In this document: positions 53,913 through 64,000 of the stretch, piece after piece
How the letters are laid out: each line of letters starts with the position of its first letter
Position numbering within the stretch: the stretch's first letter is position 1
Assembly: GCF_021513215.1 (NCBI RefSeq)
Contig: NZ_CP090975.1
Span: 1,925,118 to 1,989,117 of the forward strand
Origin: Suttonella sp. R2A3
GTDB taxonomy: Bacteria; Pseudomonadota; Gammaproteobacteria; Cardiobacteriales; Cardiobacteriaceae
DNA length: 64,000 nucleotides
Direction of reading: 5' to 3'
The notes under the pieces: generated by a model
Told to the model about the DNA's origin: nothing
Databases searched by the model: none
The model's input: the letters and a program-made list of their open reading frames with translations, nothing else
Translations under genes and position numbers: made by a program

Positions 53913-54584
53913 TTAGAATCCAGCTTGTTCTTCGAGTTTATTAACAAAATTTTCTTCTAAGTTGAGTGCATCAGCTAGTTCGTACAAAAAGACAATTTCT
54001 TTACGGTCTAAATCGCCACATACCATGCGAGCTGCGAGGTAGTTTTCAGCGGCAAGTGCTTTATCATTACCAATACGTGCGGCGATTTGTGCCGGTGTGC
54101 TTGGGTTGTTTACTTGCTGCTCTAGCCACATTCTGGCTTCGTGATCGCTGTGATCGACTTCAGACAGAATCGCTTGTTTTTCCTGTGCGTCAATGCGTCC
54201 ATCAGCGCTTGCTGCAGCGATCATGGTTTGTAATAAAATTTCGCTGTTTTGTTCCACTTCTGCAGGTGCACGCTCTGAAGTGGGTTGTAGTTGTGCGCTG
54301 GTGCCGCCTTGTTGGCCTTGCCATGATTGATACGCTTTATAAGCGAGAGAACCAAGCGCTGCAAGTGAGCCATATTTAGCCATACTTTTGCTCATTGATC
54401 CGCTTTTTCCGCCCATCAGCATGCCGAGTAGGCCGGTTGCTGCTGCGCCACCACCAAAGCTGTTAAGCCAGCCAAACTGGTCTTTGGCGGATTGGTTTTG
54501 ATTGCCACGTGACGCGGTGTTGCCATCGTTCATCATGCTCTGACCAGCAGAAAGAACATTATTAAGTAGAGAATTAAGATCCAT
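53913..54584 (-). CDS. YebE-like DUF533 protein with TerB-type domain
   Basis: A 223-residue protein. The Gly-rich hydrophobic centre (GGGAAATGLLGMLMGGK, then SLAALGSLAYKAYQSW; about residues 43-87) is a likely membrane-associated part. The C-terminal helical domain (about 112-220) has the TerB pattern (ILLQTMIAAASADGRIDAQEKQAIL, then LDRKEIVFLYELADALNL). DUF533 proteins such as YebE are envelope-stress associated, but the function is unclear. It is single, ending in a terminator next to the tRNA. Confidence 0.8.
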   Translation of the reverse strand: MDLNSLLNNVLSAGQSMMNDGNTASRGNQNQSAKDQFGWLNSFGGGAAATGLLGMLMGGKSGSMSKSMAKYGSLAALGSLAYKAYQSWQGQQGGTSAQLQPTSERAPAEVEQNSEILLQTMIAAASADGRIDAQEKQAILSEVDHSDHEARMWLEQQVNNPSTPAQIAARIGNDKALAAENYLAARMVCGDLDRKEIVFLYELADALNLEENFVNKLEEQAGF

Positions 54585-54731
54585 GTATGTTTCCTTAGGT
54601 TGGAGAGAAAACCACTACCGCTTATTGCGACAGCTTGGTGGTTATCCTATCATAGAAGCAGCAATAGTCTGTATGGCAGATGATGCCTTTTATGATGCTT
54701 TTCTCTTAATTGTTCGTTAAAAAACCAGCTT

Positions 54732-55226
54732 ATGGCGCAAAAAAATGCATTTGGAACCGGATTTGCCTTGATCACTCTATTAGGGTTGGCCGTTCTATTT
54801 TATTTCTATACCACCGATTATTTCTCAAAAGCACATAACCCCAATCAAAATGTGATGATTAACCAGTCTTCAGGTGAGCTTGTGCTTCAAGTTTCCCAAG
54901 ATGGGCATTATCGTGTTGATGGTTTGATTAATGGCTATCCTGTGGTGTTTATGTTAGATACGGGTGCGAGTGGGGTGGCGTTAAATGAAGCGCTTGCTAA
55001 AAAAATCGGTTTAGAGAAGGGCATGCGCGGCCAATCGTCAACCGCCAACGGCCTGACGCATAACTGGATCACCCATATTGATCTCTTAGATATGGGCGGT
55101 ATTCAAGTGCGCGATGTTCGGGCATCGATTTTGCCGAATATGGATGATGAAGTACTTTTGGGGATGAATGTGCTTGGGCAACTTAATATCCAACAAAGTA
55201 ACGGTGAGTTACGTCTTTCCCAGTAA
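54732..55226 (+). CDS. Retropepsin-like aspartic protease, TIGR02281 type
   Basis: A 164-residue single-pass membrane protein. The N-terminal helix (FALITLLGLAVLFYFYTT) anchors it, and the soluble domain carries the retropepsin active site FMLDTGASGVALN (Asp near residue 75) and a LGMNVLGQL strand-helix near the C-terminus. Active retropepsins dimerise; here the site faces the periplasm. Substrates are unknown. A terminator follows directly. Confidence 0.8.
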   Translation: MAQKNAFGTGFALITLLGLAVLFYFYTTDYFSKAHNPNQNVMINQSSGELVLQVSQDGHYRVDGLINGYPVVFMLDTGASGVALNEALAKKIGLEKGMRGQSSTANGLTHNWITHIDLLDMGGIQVRDVRASILPNMDDEVLLGMNVLGQLNIQQSNGELRLSQ

Positions 55227-55227
55227 T

Positions 55228-55258
55228 AAAAAAATCCCTGCACCAGGCAGGGATTTTG
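55228..55258. terminator. Bidirectional terminator after the retropepsin-like gene
   Basis: The 11-bp stem AAAATCCCTGC / GCAGGGATTTT has a 5-nt loop. The A-rich left side also serves the convergent minus-strand ATP-grasp gene. Confidence 0.85.
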
Positions 55259-55278
55259 GTCAATAAATAACGCCGCTA

Positions 55279-56328
55279 TTAAGCGTGTGCTTGTTCAACG
55301 CGACTGATGACCTCGTCAGCGATAACCTCTTGAATGCCTTGATCAAGGTGGCTGGTAAAGCCAACGCATGAGCAGTTGATCTCGCCAAGGACATAGGTAT
55401 CGTTACCATCAGCGTCCCAATCAAGCATGAAGTCTGCTGTCCAGATCAGCGGAATATCAAAGCCGCCAAGCTTATCGGAAATAATCGGCAGAGAATCGTT
55501 GAATAAGGTCATTAGATCAGCCCAGTCTTCGGGCTTATCGTAGGTGTATTTTGCACCGGAAAATAAGGTGGCGGAAAAAGCGTCTTCAGCATCAGCAGGC
55601 TTTTTATGAACCACAAAAATCGGCTGTTCACCAATGAGCAGGATGCGGATTTCGCCTTCCTTAATACGTGGCATAAAGCGCATGTCGACAAGCATCCCAT
55701 TATCGCCAACGATATATTGCTCACAAAAAATCATGAACTCTTCTAGCGTTGGGTATTCAACATGATTGTCCACCGCCTCAGTGCATTTAAGTTTGGTGTC
55801 TAAAGGCAGACTATCACCAGGCTGGTAATCGACGCTTTCGCTGATCTGTACACGCCAAATACCTTCACCAGTCGAGCCGCGGTTTTGCTTAAGTACACGC
55901 TCGCCATGGGAAATACTTTGCGGGAAGATTTTTTTAAAATCTTCGATCGTGTAATACGCATAGGTATCTTCAGGAACAAGGTCGGTTTGTGCGAGTTTAA
56001 CCAAGGCGTCTTTTGCGCCAAAATTAATCATCGCATCCGGGTGCGACATACCAACTAAGCCAGCATCAGATAGTCTGCGCAGGGTTTCAAAATAAATCTT
56101 TTCACCATGTTCAAGGTTGCCAGGATTGATGCGGCTGATATAACCATCGAAGCGATCATTACAGTAATCAAATATCTCCCCAGCCCACTGGTCACGAAAA
56201 TACACAATTTCACACCCCCAGCCTTTTTGCTTGATCGCATCGAGGATAGGTAAGGTATCTTTGCGGTGGCCGTTAAACGTTTTGTCCGAGCCACCTTCGG
56301 CCTCAAAAATTACAATACTTTTTTTCAT
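55279..56328 (-). CDS. ATP-grasp protein, Cj0069 family
   Basis: A 349-residue protein of the ATP-grasp fold, which usually joins a carboxylate to an amine or thiol via an acyl-phosphate. The Lys/Gly-rich loop RVLKQNRGSTGEGIWRV (about residue 145) binds ATP. Metal ligands are likely in FMLDWDADG and LGEINCSCVG. Sequence features agree with the Cj0069 family, whose product is unknown to me. It is monocistronic. Confidence 0.7.
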   Translation of the reverse strand: MKKSIVIFEAEGGSDKTFNGHRKDTLPILDAIKQKGWGCEIVYFRDQWAGEIFDYCNDRFDGYISRINPGNLEHGEKIYFETLRRLSDAGLVGMSHPDAMINFGAKDALVKLAQTDLVPEDTYAYYTIEDFKKIFPQSISHGERVLKQNRGSTGEGIWRVQISESVDYQPGDSLPLDTKLKCTEAVDNHVEYPTLEEFMIFCEQYIVGDNGMLVDMRFMPRIKEGEIRILLIGEQPIFVVHKKPADAEDAFSATLFSGAKYTYDKPEDWADLMTLFNDSLPIISDKLGGFDIPLIWTADFMLDWDADGNDTYVLGEINCSCVGFTSHLDQGIQEVIADEVISRVEQAHA

Positions 56329-56496
56329 AAATAGGCAATCCTTATGTTGATAAATGAGTAACCCTCAATAGTCGATTGTAACAGAATTATTAAAAAACGG
56401 TATATTTATAACTCAATTTACACTCAGGATTTTGCCATGTTCTTGTTTCGAAATTATATCGTAAGTTGCCTTGATTGCGTTGTTTACCGCGTTATT

Positions 56497-56838
56497 TCAT
56501 CGAGGCAGTATTTCGTAAATATTTTCCAGTGGTCGTCCCAAGCGTACGCCTAGGGGTGTAACGACAATCGGACGCTCAATCAATTCGGGATGTGCGGCTA
56601 ATGTGGCGATAACTGCTTCATCGTCTTGGGCTGTGATGCCCAGCACTTTGGCATCTTTAGCGCGAATCAGCGATGATGCACCGCCGGGGACTTGTGCAGC
56701 AAGTGCACGCAGTGTTGGCTCGTCAGGTGCGTCTTGTAAGTATTCAAGAACAATGGGTGAAAAATCATGCTCTTGAAGGTAGGCGAGGGCAGCGCGCGAT
56801 TTTGAGCAGCGCGGGTTGTGATAAATAGTAATACTCAT
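56497..56838 (-). CDS. ArsC/Spx family arsenate reductase-like protein (YfgD-like)
   Basis: A 113-residue glutaredoxin-like protein. The active site is YHNPRCSKSRAAL (Cys near residue 11) with an Arg region ERPIVVTPLGVRLGRP. It lacks any ars operon context, and YfgD-like paralogues are common beside core genes, so a role in arsenate reduction is not certain. It is divergent from ispB. Confidence 0.85.
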   Translation of the reverse strand: MSITIYHNPRCSKSRAALAYLQEHDFSPIVLEYLQDAPDEPTLRALAAQVPGGASSLIRAKDAKVLGITAQDDEAVIATLAAHPELIERPIVVTPLGVRLGRPLENIYEILPR

Positions 56839-56911
56839 AGTGACTCTTGTTACGTATCAATGATCAATCAGGTACAATAACAGCTTTGTGATTATGCCTA
56901 AAGGATCGATT

Positions 56912-57880
56912 ATGACCGAAGCCGAGATCCGCGCCTTAGTAGCGGATAAACTCACTGCGACCGAAGCATTGATGCATCAGGAAATGCATGCTGAAGTGCC
57001 GTTGGCAGAATTGGTGATGGCGTATGCGATTGGTAATGGCGGCAAGCGTTTTCGCCCTTTGCTCACTTTGCTGGCTGCTGGCGTTTGTGGCTATCAAGGC
57101 GAGGATGATGTGCTCGCGGCGGCGTTTATTGAATTTATTCATAATGCAACGCTCCTACACGACGATGTGGTGGATGAATCTTCCATGCGGCGCGGGCAAG
57201 ATTCAGCAAACATTGCCTTTGGCAATGCAGCGAGCGTCTTAGTTGGAGACTTTCTTTATACGCGTGCGTTTCAGTTGATGGTGCGTACTGGTGAATTTGC
57301 GATTTTAGACACTATGGCTGATGCCACCAACCAGATTGCTGCTGGTGAAGTGATGCAGTTATCTAATGTGCATGATCCGGATGTGGATGAGGCACGTTAT
57401 TACCGGGTGATTGAGCTAAAAACGGCGGTATTATTTGCTGCAGCCTGTCAGGTGGCCGGACAAATCGCTCAAGAAGATAAGGTGCGTATTGAAGCGCTTG
57501 CTGACTATGGCCGTAAACTGGGTATGGCGTTCCAAATTATGGATGATTTGTTGGACTATACTGGCGAGGCGCAAGCGATTGGTAAATCGCTGGGTGATGA
57601 CCTTGCTGAAGGTAAACCCACTTTACCGATTATTCGTGCACAAGCCCAATTGCCAGAAAGCGATCGTCTGCGTTTGCGTGAGATTATTGAGCAGGGCGAA
57701 CGTGAGGCCATCGAAGAGGTGATTGGGATGATCGACCGAACCGATGCACTCAGCTATAGCAAGCAGGCGGCGCAACAATTAAGCGAGCAAGCGATCGCCT
57801 CCCTCGAGCCATTTGCCGATAGCGCGTATAAAGCCGCGCTGATTACCTTAGCCGAACAAGCAACCGCGCGCGCTTTTTAA
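56912..57880 (+). CDS. ispB: Octaprenyl-diphosphate synthase (polyprenyl synthetase)
   Basis: A 322-residue trans-prenyltransferase making the quinone side chain. ATG 56912 follows AAAGGA 6-7 bp upstream; GTG 56888 and ATG 56894 are weaker. It has GNGGKRFRPLL (substrate Lys/Arg), the first Asp-rich motif LLHDDVVDES and the second MDDLLDYTG, with GKSLGDDLAEGKPTLP. Product chain length cannot be read from the sequence with certainty, and octaprenyl is assumed from the family. The product would support the quinol used by qNOR. Confidence 0.92.
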   Translation: MTEAEIRALVADKLTATEALMHQEMHAEVPLAELVMAYAIGNGGKRFRPLLTLLAAGVCGYQGEDDVLAAAFIEFIHNATLLHDDVVDESSMRRGQDSANIAFGNAASVLVGDFLYTRAFQLMVRTGEFAILDTMADATNQIAAGEVMQLSNVHDPDVDEARYYRVIELKTAVLFAAACQVAGQIAQEDKVRIEALADYGRKLGMAFQIMDDLLDYTGEAQAIGKSLGDDLAEGKPTLPIIRAQAQLPESDRLRLREIIEQGEREAIEEVIGMIDRTDALSYSKQAAQQLSEQAIASLEPFADSAYKAALITLAEQATARAF

Positions 57881-57957
57881 GCGCATTTTTTCTATCGCAT
57901 CAGGGGTTCGATCAGCTCTATGGTATGATGCGTTTTTTGGCTGTTATGGGCGATAAA

Positions 57958-58428
57958 ATGCAATATTGGTTAATGAAATCTGAGCCGGATGAGTTTTCTT
58001 TTGACGACTTAGAAGCAAAAGGCAAAAAAGGCGAAATGTGGGACGGCGTGCGCAATTATCAGGCGCGTAATTTCATGCGCGACATGCGCGTGGGTGATCA
58101 AGTGTTCTTTTATCATTCCAACACAACGCCTCCAGGGATTGTCGGCATTGCTGAGATCGCGAAAATGGCTTACCCAGACCCTACCCAATTTGATCCAGAA
58201 GATGATCATTTTGATGCTAAATCAACAACAGATAACCCGCGTTGGGATGTGGTCGATGTGCGCTTTGTGCGTCGATTTGCACACAAATTACCGTTGAGCG
58301 ATTTAAAAGATGATGCTGCGTTAGACGATATGTATCTCACGCGTAAGGGCAACCGCTTATCAGTTATGCCGGTTGAGAAAGATGAGTGGGAGCATATCTT
58401 GGATTTATCGGAACACGCTGATGGCTGA
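57958..58428 (+). CDS. EVE domain protein
   Basis: A 156-residue PUA-like EVE domain protein. ATG 57958 gives MQYWLMKSEPDEFSFDDL, the conserved start; upstream in-frame ATGs are unlikely. Other marks are WDGVRNYQARNFMRDMRVGDQVFFYHSN and GIVGIAEIAKMAYPDPTQFD, with a C-terminal LSVMPVEKDEWEHIL. EVE domains bind modified nucleobases in RNA or DNA. The stop overlaps the mlaF start by 8 bp. Confidence 0.85.
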   Translation: MQYWLMKSEPDEFSFDDLEAKGKKGEMWDGVRNYQARNFMRDMRVGDQVFFYHSNTTPPGIVGIAEIAKMAYPDPTQFDPEDDHFDAKSTTDNPRWDVVDVRFVRRFAHKLPLSDLKDDAALDDMYLTRKGNRLSVMPVEKDEWEHILDLSEHADG

Positions 58429-59224
58429 AGCAGTGGTTCGCTTGGATCACGTGCGTTTTCAGCGTGGCCAACGGGTGATTTTTGATGATGTGTCGCTAGA
58501 GATTCCTGCTGGGGAGATTGTCGCGATTATGGGGCCGAGCGGTACGGGTAAAACGACGATGCTCAAACTCATCACCGGCCAATTACGCCCACAAAGTGGT
58601 GAGGTTTATACCCTTGGCCAACCAGTACATCGCCTAAATGCTGCCAAGCTACGCGCGCTGCGAGAGGACGTAAGCATGCTTTTTCAAAGTGGTGCCTTGT
58701 TCACCGATATGAGCGTCGGCGATAATGTGGCGTTTGTTTTACGTGAAAAAACGCACTTAGATCCGGCGCTGATTGATGTGGTGGTGGATTTGAAATTACA
58801 ACGCGTGGGGCTTCGAGGGGCGAAAAACCTGATGCCATCTGAGCTTTCCGGCGGTATGTCACGACGTGCGGCGCTCGCACGAGCGATTGTTCGTGATCCA
58901 CGCTTGATGATTTACGATGAGCCGTTTACCGGACAAGACCCGATTACCTTAGGTATGCTCACGCGCTTGATCCGTGATCTGAACGATGGTTTAGGGATGA
59001 CCAGTTTGGTGGTTTCGCATGATATTGCCGAGGTGGCGAGTATTGCCGATCGGATTATCTTGATCGCTAATCAGCGTGTGATTGCTTACGATACGCCACA
59101 GGCGTTATACGCGAGCGATGATCCACTCGTGCACCAGTTTATGCACGCAGAATCCGATGGGCCGGTGGCGTTTCATTATCCAGCTGAGGATTATGTTAGT
59201 GGCTTGCTCAAGGAAGACGTATGA
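58421..59224 (+). CDS. mlaF: Phospholipid ABC transporter ATP-binding protein MlaF
   Basis: A 267-residue ABC ATPase energising retrograde phospholipid transport. ATG 58421 overlaps the EVE gene end. Walker A is GPSGTGKTT, the signature is LSGGMSRRAALARAI, and Walker B is LMIYDEPFTGQDP with the switch His in VVSHDI. Its stop overlaps mlaE by ATGA. Confidence 0.95.
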   Translation: MAEAVVRLDHVRFQRGQRVIFDDVSLEIPAGEIVAIMGPSGTGKTTMLKLITGQLRPQSGEVYTLGQPVHRLNAAKLRALREDVSMLFQSGALFTDMSVGDNVAFVLREKTHLDPALIDVVVDLKLQRVGLRGAKNLMPSELSGGMSRRAALARAIVRDPRLMIYDEPFTGQDPITLGMLTRLIRDLNDGLGMTSLVVSHDIAEVASIADRIILIANQRVIAYDTPQALYASDDPLVHQFMHAESDGPVAFHYPAEDYVSGLLKEDV

Positions 59225-60003
59225 TTAAGTACCTCGAACGTATCGGTTCGGCGAGCCTTGATGCCCTACAAGGGCTAGGTGGCTATGTGCTGTTTGCTTT
59301 GCAGCTATTGCGCCATACACCGGTTATTTTGCGTAAACCCTTATTGATGGTGCGTGCGACTTATTTTTCTGGGGTACTGTCGCTACCGATTATTATCGTC
59401 GCTGGTTTTTTTGTCGGGATGGTGTTGGCGTTTCAAGGGTATTCGATTTTTGTGCGTTTTGGTGCTGAAGAATCGCTGAGCTTGATGGTTGATTACACCT
59501 TGCTGCGTGAATTGGGCGCGGTAGTCAGTGCGCTGCTCTTTGCTGGTCGGGCGGGTTCGGCGATTACGGCAGAAATTGGTTTGATGAAAACCACCGAGCA
59601 ATTGGCGGCGATGGAGATGATGTCGATTGAGCCTTTAGCGCAGATTGGCGCACCGAGGTTTTGTGGTGCGTTACTGGCGATGCCGCTATTAGCGTTAGTG
59701 TTTTCAGCGGTGGCGATTTTCGGTGCGTATGTGGTTGGGGTGGTTAATTTAGGCGTAGATGCGGGCATTTTCTGGTCGCAAATGCAAACCACGGTTGACC
59801 TGCAACGCGATCTGGTTAATGGTTTGGTGATTAAGAGTGTGGTGTTTGGATTTTTGATCGCGAGTATCGCGGTCTTTCAAGGGTTTACTTGCCCACCAAC
59901 CGCTGAAGGGATGGCTAATGCAACCACCAAAACGGTGGTGCTGGCTTCGTTGGCGGTGTTGGGCTTTGATTTTGTATTGACTGCTTTGATGTATGGGGGA
60001 TAA
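59221..60003 (+). CDS. mlaE: Phospholipid ABC transporter permease MlaE
   Basis: A 260-residue permease with about five membrane helices. It shows the MlaE signature ALLFAGRAGSAITAEIGLMKTTEQLAAMEMM, and a late QGFTCPPTAEGMANATTKTVV segment. It forms the MlaFEDB complex in the inner membrane. The gene overlaps mlaF and is 2 bp from mlaD. Confidence 0.95.
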   Translation: MIKYLERIGSASLDALQGLGGYVLFALQLLRHTPVILRKPLLMVRATYFSGVLSLPIIIVAGFFVGMVLAFQGYSIFVRFGAEESLSLMVDYTLLRELGAVVSALLFAGRAGSAITAEIGLMKTTEQLAAMEMMSIEPLAQIGAPRFCGALLAMPLLALVFSAVAIFGAYVVGVVNLGVDAGIFWSQMQTTVDLQRDLVNGLVIKSVVFGFLIASIAVFQGFTCPPTAEGMANATTKTVVLASLAVLGFDFVLTALMYGG

Positions 60004-60005
60004 AC

Positions 60006-60476
60006 ATGCAACATAACCGGTTATTAAGTGGCGTGGTGGGGCTATTTGTCGTGCTCGCGCTGGCGGCCACGGTATTTCTTGCCATGCGTGCCACGAATAT
60101 GGGCGGTTTTAAAGCCGATGAAACGTACCGCCTTTATGCTTTGTTTAACGACATTAGCGGGTTAAACCGCAACGCATCGGTGACTTATGCTGGTGTGCAG
60201 ATTGGTCAGGTGACGAAGATTAGTTTGGACCCAAAATCGATGAAAGCACGCGTCGATATGACCATTGATCAGCGCTATCAAGATTTTGACGAAACCACCA
60301 GTGCCGATATACTAACTGCTGGATTGCTCGGTGAGAAATACATTGGGCTGACTGGCGGTGGCGGTGCGTTTACGCTTGCTGATGGTGATCAGATTCCGCT
60401 AACCAGTTCATCGATGGTGATCGAGCGCTTGGTGCAACAATTTGTTACCGATATGAGCACGTCATCGTCGCAATAG
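60006..60476 (+). CDS. mlaD: Phospholipid transport substrate-binding protein MlaD
   Basis: A 156-residue MCE-domain protein with one N-terminal membrane helix (GVVGLFVVLALAATVFLAM). The MCE domain has YRLYALFNDISGLNRNASVTYAGVQIGQV and TAGLLGEKYIGLTGG. It forms the hexameric ring carrying phospholipid between MlaC and MlaE. It is followed by mlaC at 12 bp. Confidence 0.95.
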   Translation: MQHNRLLSGVVGLFVVLALAATVFLAMRATNMGGFKADETYRLYALFNDISGLNRNASVTYAGVQIGQVTKISLDPKSMKARVDMTIDQRYQDFDETTSADILTAGLLGEKYIGLTGGGGAFTLADGDQIPLTSSSMVIERLVQQFVTDMSTSSSQ

Positions 60477-60488
60477 AAGGAGAAAAAG

Positions 60489-61091
60489 ATGAAAAAAGGA
60501 TTATTAGGATGGTGCCTGGCGGCACTTTCAACACTCAGCTTTGCCGCGCCAAACGCGGATGATGCGAGCCGCTTGGTGCAACAGCAAGCTGATGTGGTGA
60601 TGAGTACGCTGCAAAGCGATACCCAGCGGTTCGAGCAAAACCCAGAGGCGTTTTCGGCGCTGATTGGTAAAGAGGTTCTGCCGTATTTGGATTTTCAAAC
60701 CATGTCGCGCATTGCCTTAGGGCGGTATTGGAATGATGCGAGTGATGCACAAAAAAATGCGTTTGCTGAAGCGTTTCGTGATTTGTTGGTACGCGTTTAT
60801 TCACGCGGTTGGTCAAAATACGTCGATTCAACGGTCACTGTGTTAGGGCATTCTGGAATCGATAAATACGAGCGTACCGACGTGCGTTTACGGGTTAACC
60901 CAAGAAGTGGTAGTCCGGCAAATATTGTTTTTAGCCTGCGTTATCAAAACAACCAGTGGTTGATCTATGACGTGAGCTTTGAGAACGTTTCGATCGTTTT
61001 GAGCTACCGTAATGGCTTTGCCAGCGATATTGAAAAAATGGGCTTAGACGGGCTTATCAATAAAGTACGCAGCATGGATGGTAATGAGTAA
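60489..61091 (+). CDS. mlaC: Phospholipid-binding periplasmic shuttle MlaC
   Basis: A 200-residue Tol-Tol-Ttg2 family protein with a signal peptide ending near STLSFA. Its mature part shows VLPYLDFQTMSRIALGRYWNDAS and WLIYDVSFENVSIVLSYRNGF, which match MlaC. It carries phospholipids across the periplasm between the outer-membrane MlaA and MlaFEDB. No mlaA is seen in this window. AAGGAG precedes the ATG. Confidence 0.95.
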   Translation: MKKGLLGWCLAALSTLSFAAPNADDASRLVQQQADVVMSTLQSDTQRFEQNPEAFSALIGKEVLPYLDFQTMSRIALGRYWNDASDAQKNAFAEAFRDLLVRVYSRGWSKYVDSTVTVLGHSGIDKYERTDVRLRVNPRSGSPANIVFSLRYQNNQWLIYDVSFENVSIVLSYRNGFASDIEKMGLDGLINKVRSMDGNE

Positions 61092-61376
61092 TCGTTGTCC
61101 GTTTGCTGCTTGGCAAGAACAGGTTTTGCACCTGCCTAGCGCGCTTAAGCTCGATGATTGCGAACGTATTCGCTGGTCTGGGGTGCTTTTTCCTGGCCAA
61201 GCAGTGCTGGTTGATGCAAGCGCTTTAGAAGCCGTCGACAGCATAGGGGTGGCGGCTTTATTGCGTTTACACGCGCTCGCTAAAGCGCAAAATGTGAATG
61301 TGACATGGCGTGGGATTGGTGAACAATTGCGCGCTTTAATACAAGTTTATGAATTAGATAATACGGAACTTTTTAC

Positions 61377-61392
<16 letters not shown>
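61084..61392 (+). CDS. mlaB: STAS-domain protein MlaB
   Basis: A 102-residue STAS protein. ATG 61084 overlaps the mlaC stop; ATG 61078 is also in frame. It has VDASALEAVDSIGVAALLRLHALAKAQN, the STAS core with the conserved Asp-Ser pair. MlaB stabilises MlaF in the transporter. The end overlaps ibaG. Confidence 0.85.
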
Positions 61393-63499
<2,107 letters not shown>

Positions 63500-63503
<4 letters not shown>

Positions 63504-64000
63504 AATTGTGTCGCTTAGACGGCAACGATCCACGTTTTGACGACGCGCTCAAAGCGCGTTTAACCCTTGATGCGCAAACCCAACAAAGCGTACGTGAAAC
63601 AGTCGCGGATATTATTGCTGATGTGCGCACTCGTGGCGATGCAGCGTTGCTGCACTACAGCGAAACGCTTGATCATAGCCCAGCTAAACAGGTCAGCGAT
63701 TTACGGATTAGCCAAGCCACGCTGGCGGCACACTGGGACGCTTTAGACTCAACCACCAAAGAAGCGCTACAAACTGCGCACGATCGGATTAAAGCCTATG
63801 GTGAGGCGCAAAAACTAACGTCTTGGTCATACACCGACGCCGATGGGAGCAAGTTTGGTCAACAGATTACAGCGCTCGATAGTGTCGGGCTTTATGTACC
63901 CGGCGGTAAGGCTTCTTATCCCTCATCTGTGTTGATGAATGCTGTGCCGGCGAAAGTGGCTGGTGTGGCGCGTTTAGTGATGGTGGTGCCATGCCCGCGA
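63500..64000 (+). CDS. hisD: Histidinol dehydrogenase, N-terminal part (cut by window end)
   Basis: ATG 63500 overlaps the hisG stop. The 167 residues present show the HisD N-terminus: [27 protein letters not shown], then [27 protein letters not shown] near residues 133-159. The enzyme converts histidinol to histidine in two NAD-dependent oxidations. The zinc-binding and catalytic residues lie beyond the window. Confidence 0.95.

Overview
The window is chromosomal DNA of a gammaproteobacterium with moderate GC. The gene content (TamAB, Mla pathway, BolA-family ibaG, short-form HisG, HtpX, qNOR, tandem bacterioferritins) fits a Gram-negative gammaproteobacterium. An ectoine operon with its dedicated aspartokinase points to a marine or osmotically stressed lifestyle. 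Placement near Cardiobacteriales is only a guess. There are no rRNA genes, CRISPR arrays, recognisable insertion sequences or integrases. One tRNA gene is present.

Layout. 0-2.7 kb: the 3' end of an ectoine operon (ectB end, two ectC copies, ask_ect). It carries a tandem duplication of about 550 bp that left a dead 5' copy of ask between the two ectC genes. 2.7-9.1 kb: prmB, dodecin, an AT-rich orphan ORF, a DJ-1/PfpI protein, superoxide dismutase, photolyase and RhlB helicase. 9.2-21.6 kb: metF, murJ, tamA-tamB with two small lipoproteins, htpX, an alpha/beta hydrolase, mgtE and a rhodanese. 21.7-25.3 kb: a TRAP transporter (dctPQM, with dctM frameshifted) joined to a D-Ala-D-Ala dipeptidase. 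25.4-32.6 kb: mfd, then grpE-dnaK-dnaJ behind a probable sigma-32 promoter. 32.9-41.7 kb: two complementary bacterioferritin subunits, pgm-pgi, a YbhP-like phosphodiesterase, cardiolipin synthase, an LpxR-like deacylase and trpF. 41.8-47.4 kb: a nitrite/NO module (nirK behind a perfect FNR-type box, a frameshifted beta-propeller gene, a Sco copper protein and quinol-type norB). 47.7-51.1 kb: a GNAT-nitrilase, glucokinase and a cation efflux protein. 51.1-53.7 kb: an AT-rich accessory island with a small ORF coupled to a DUF6708-like membrane protein, a decayed duplicate and a lipoprotein. 53.7-56.8 kb: tRNA-Arg(CCG), a YebE-like protein, a retropepsin-like protease, an ATP-grasp protein and an ArsC-like protein. 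56.9-64 kb: ispB, an EVE protein, then the tightly packed mlaFEDCB-ibaG-murA-hisG-hisD cluster, cut by the window end.

How the genes work together. NirK and NorB reduce nitrite to NO and then to N2O, with Sco a likely copper donor. TamAB, Mla, cardiolipin synthase and LpxR-like form a broad outer-membrane maintenance set. The most unusual observations are the ectC/ask duplication with an iron-ligand change in one copy, the division of labour between the two bacterioferritins, the TRAP-dipeptidase pairing, two frame breaks at homopolymer runs, and the DUF6708-like island.
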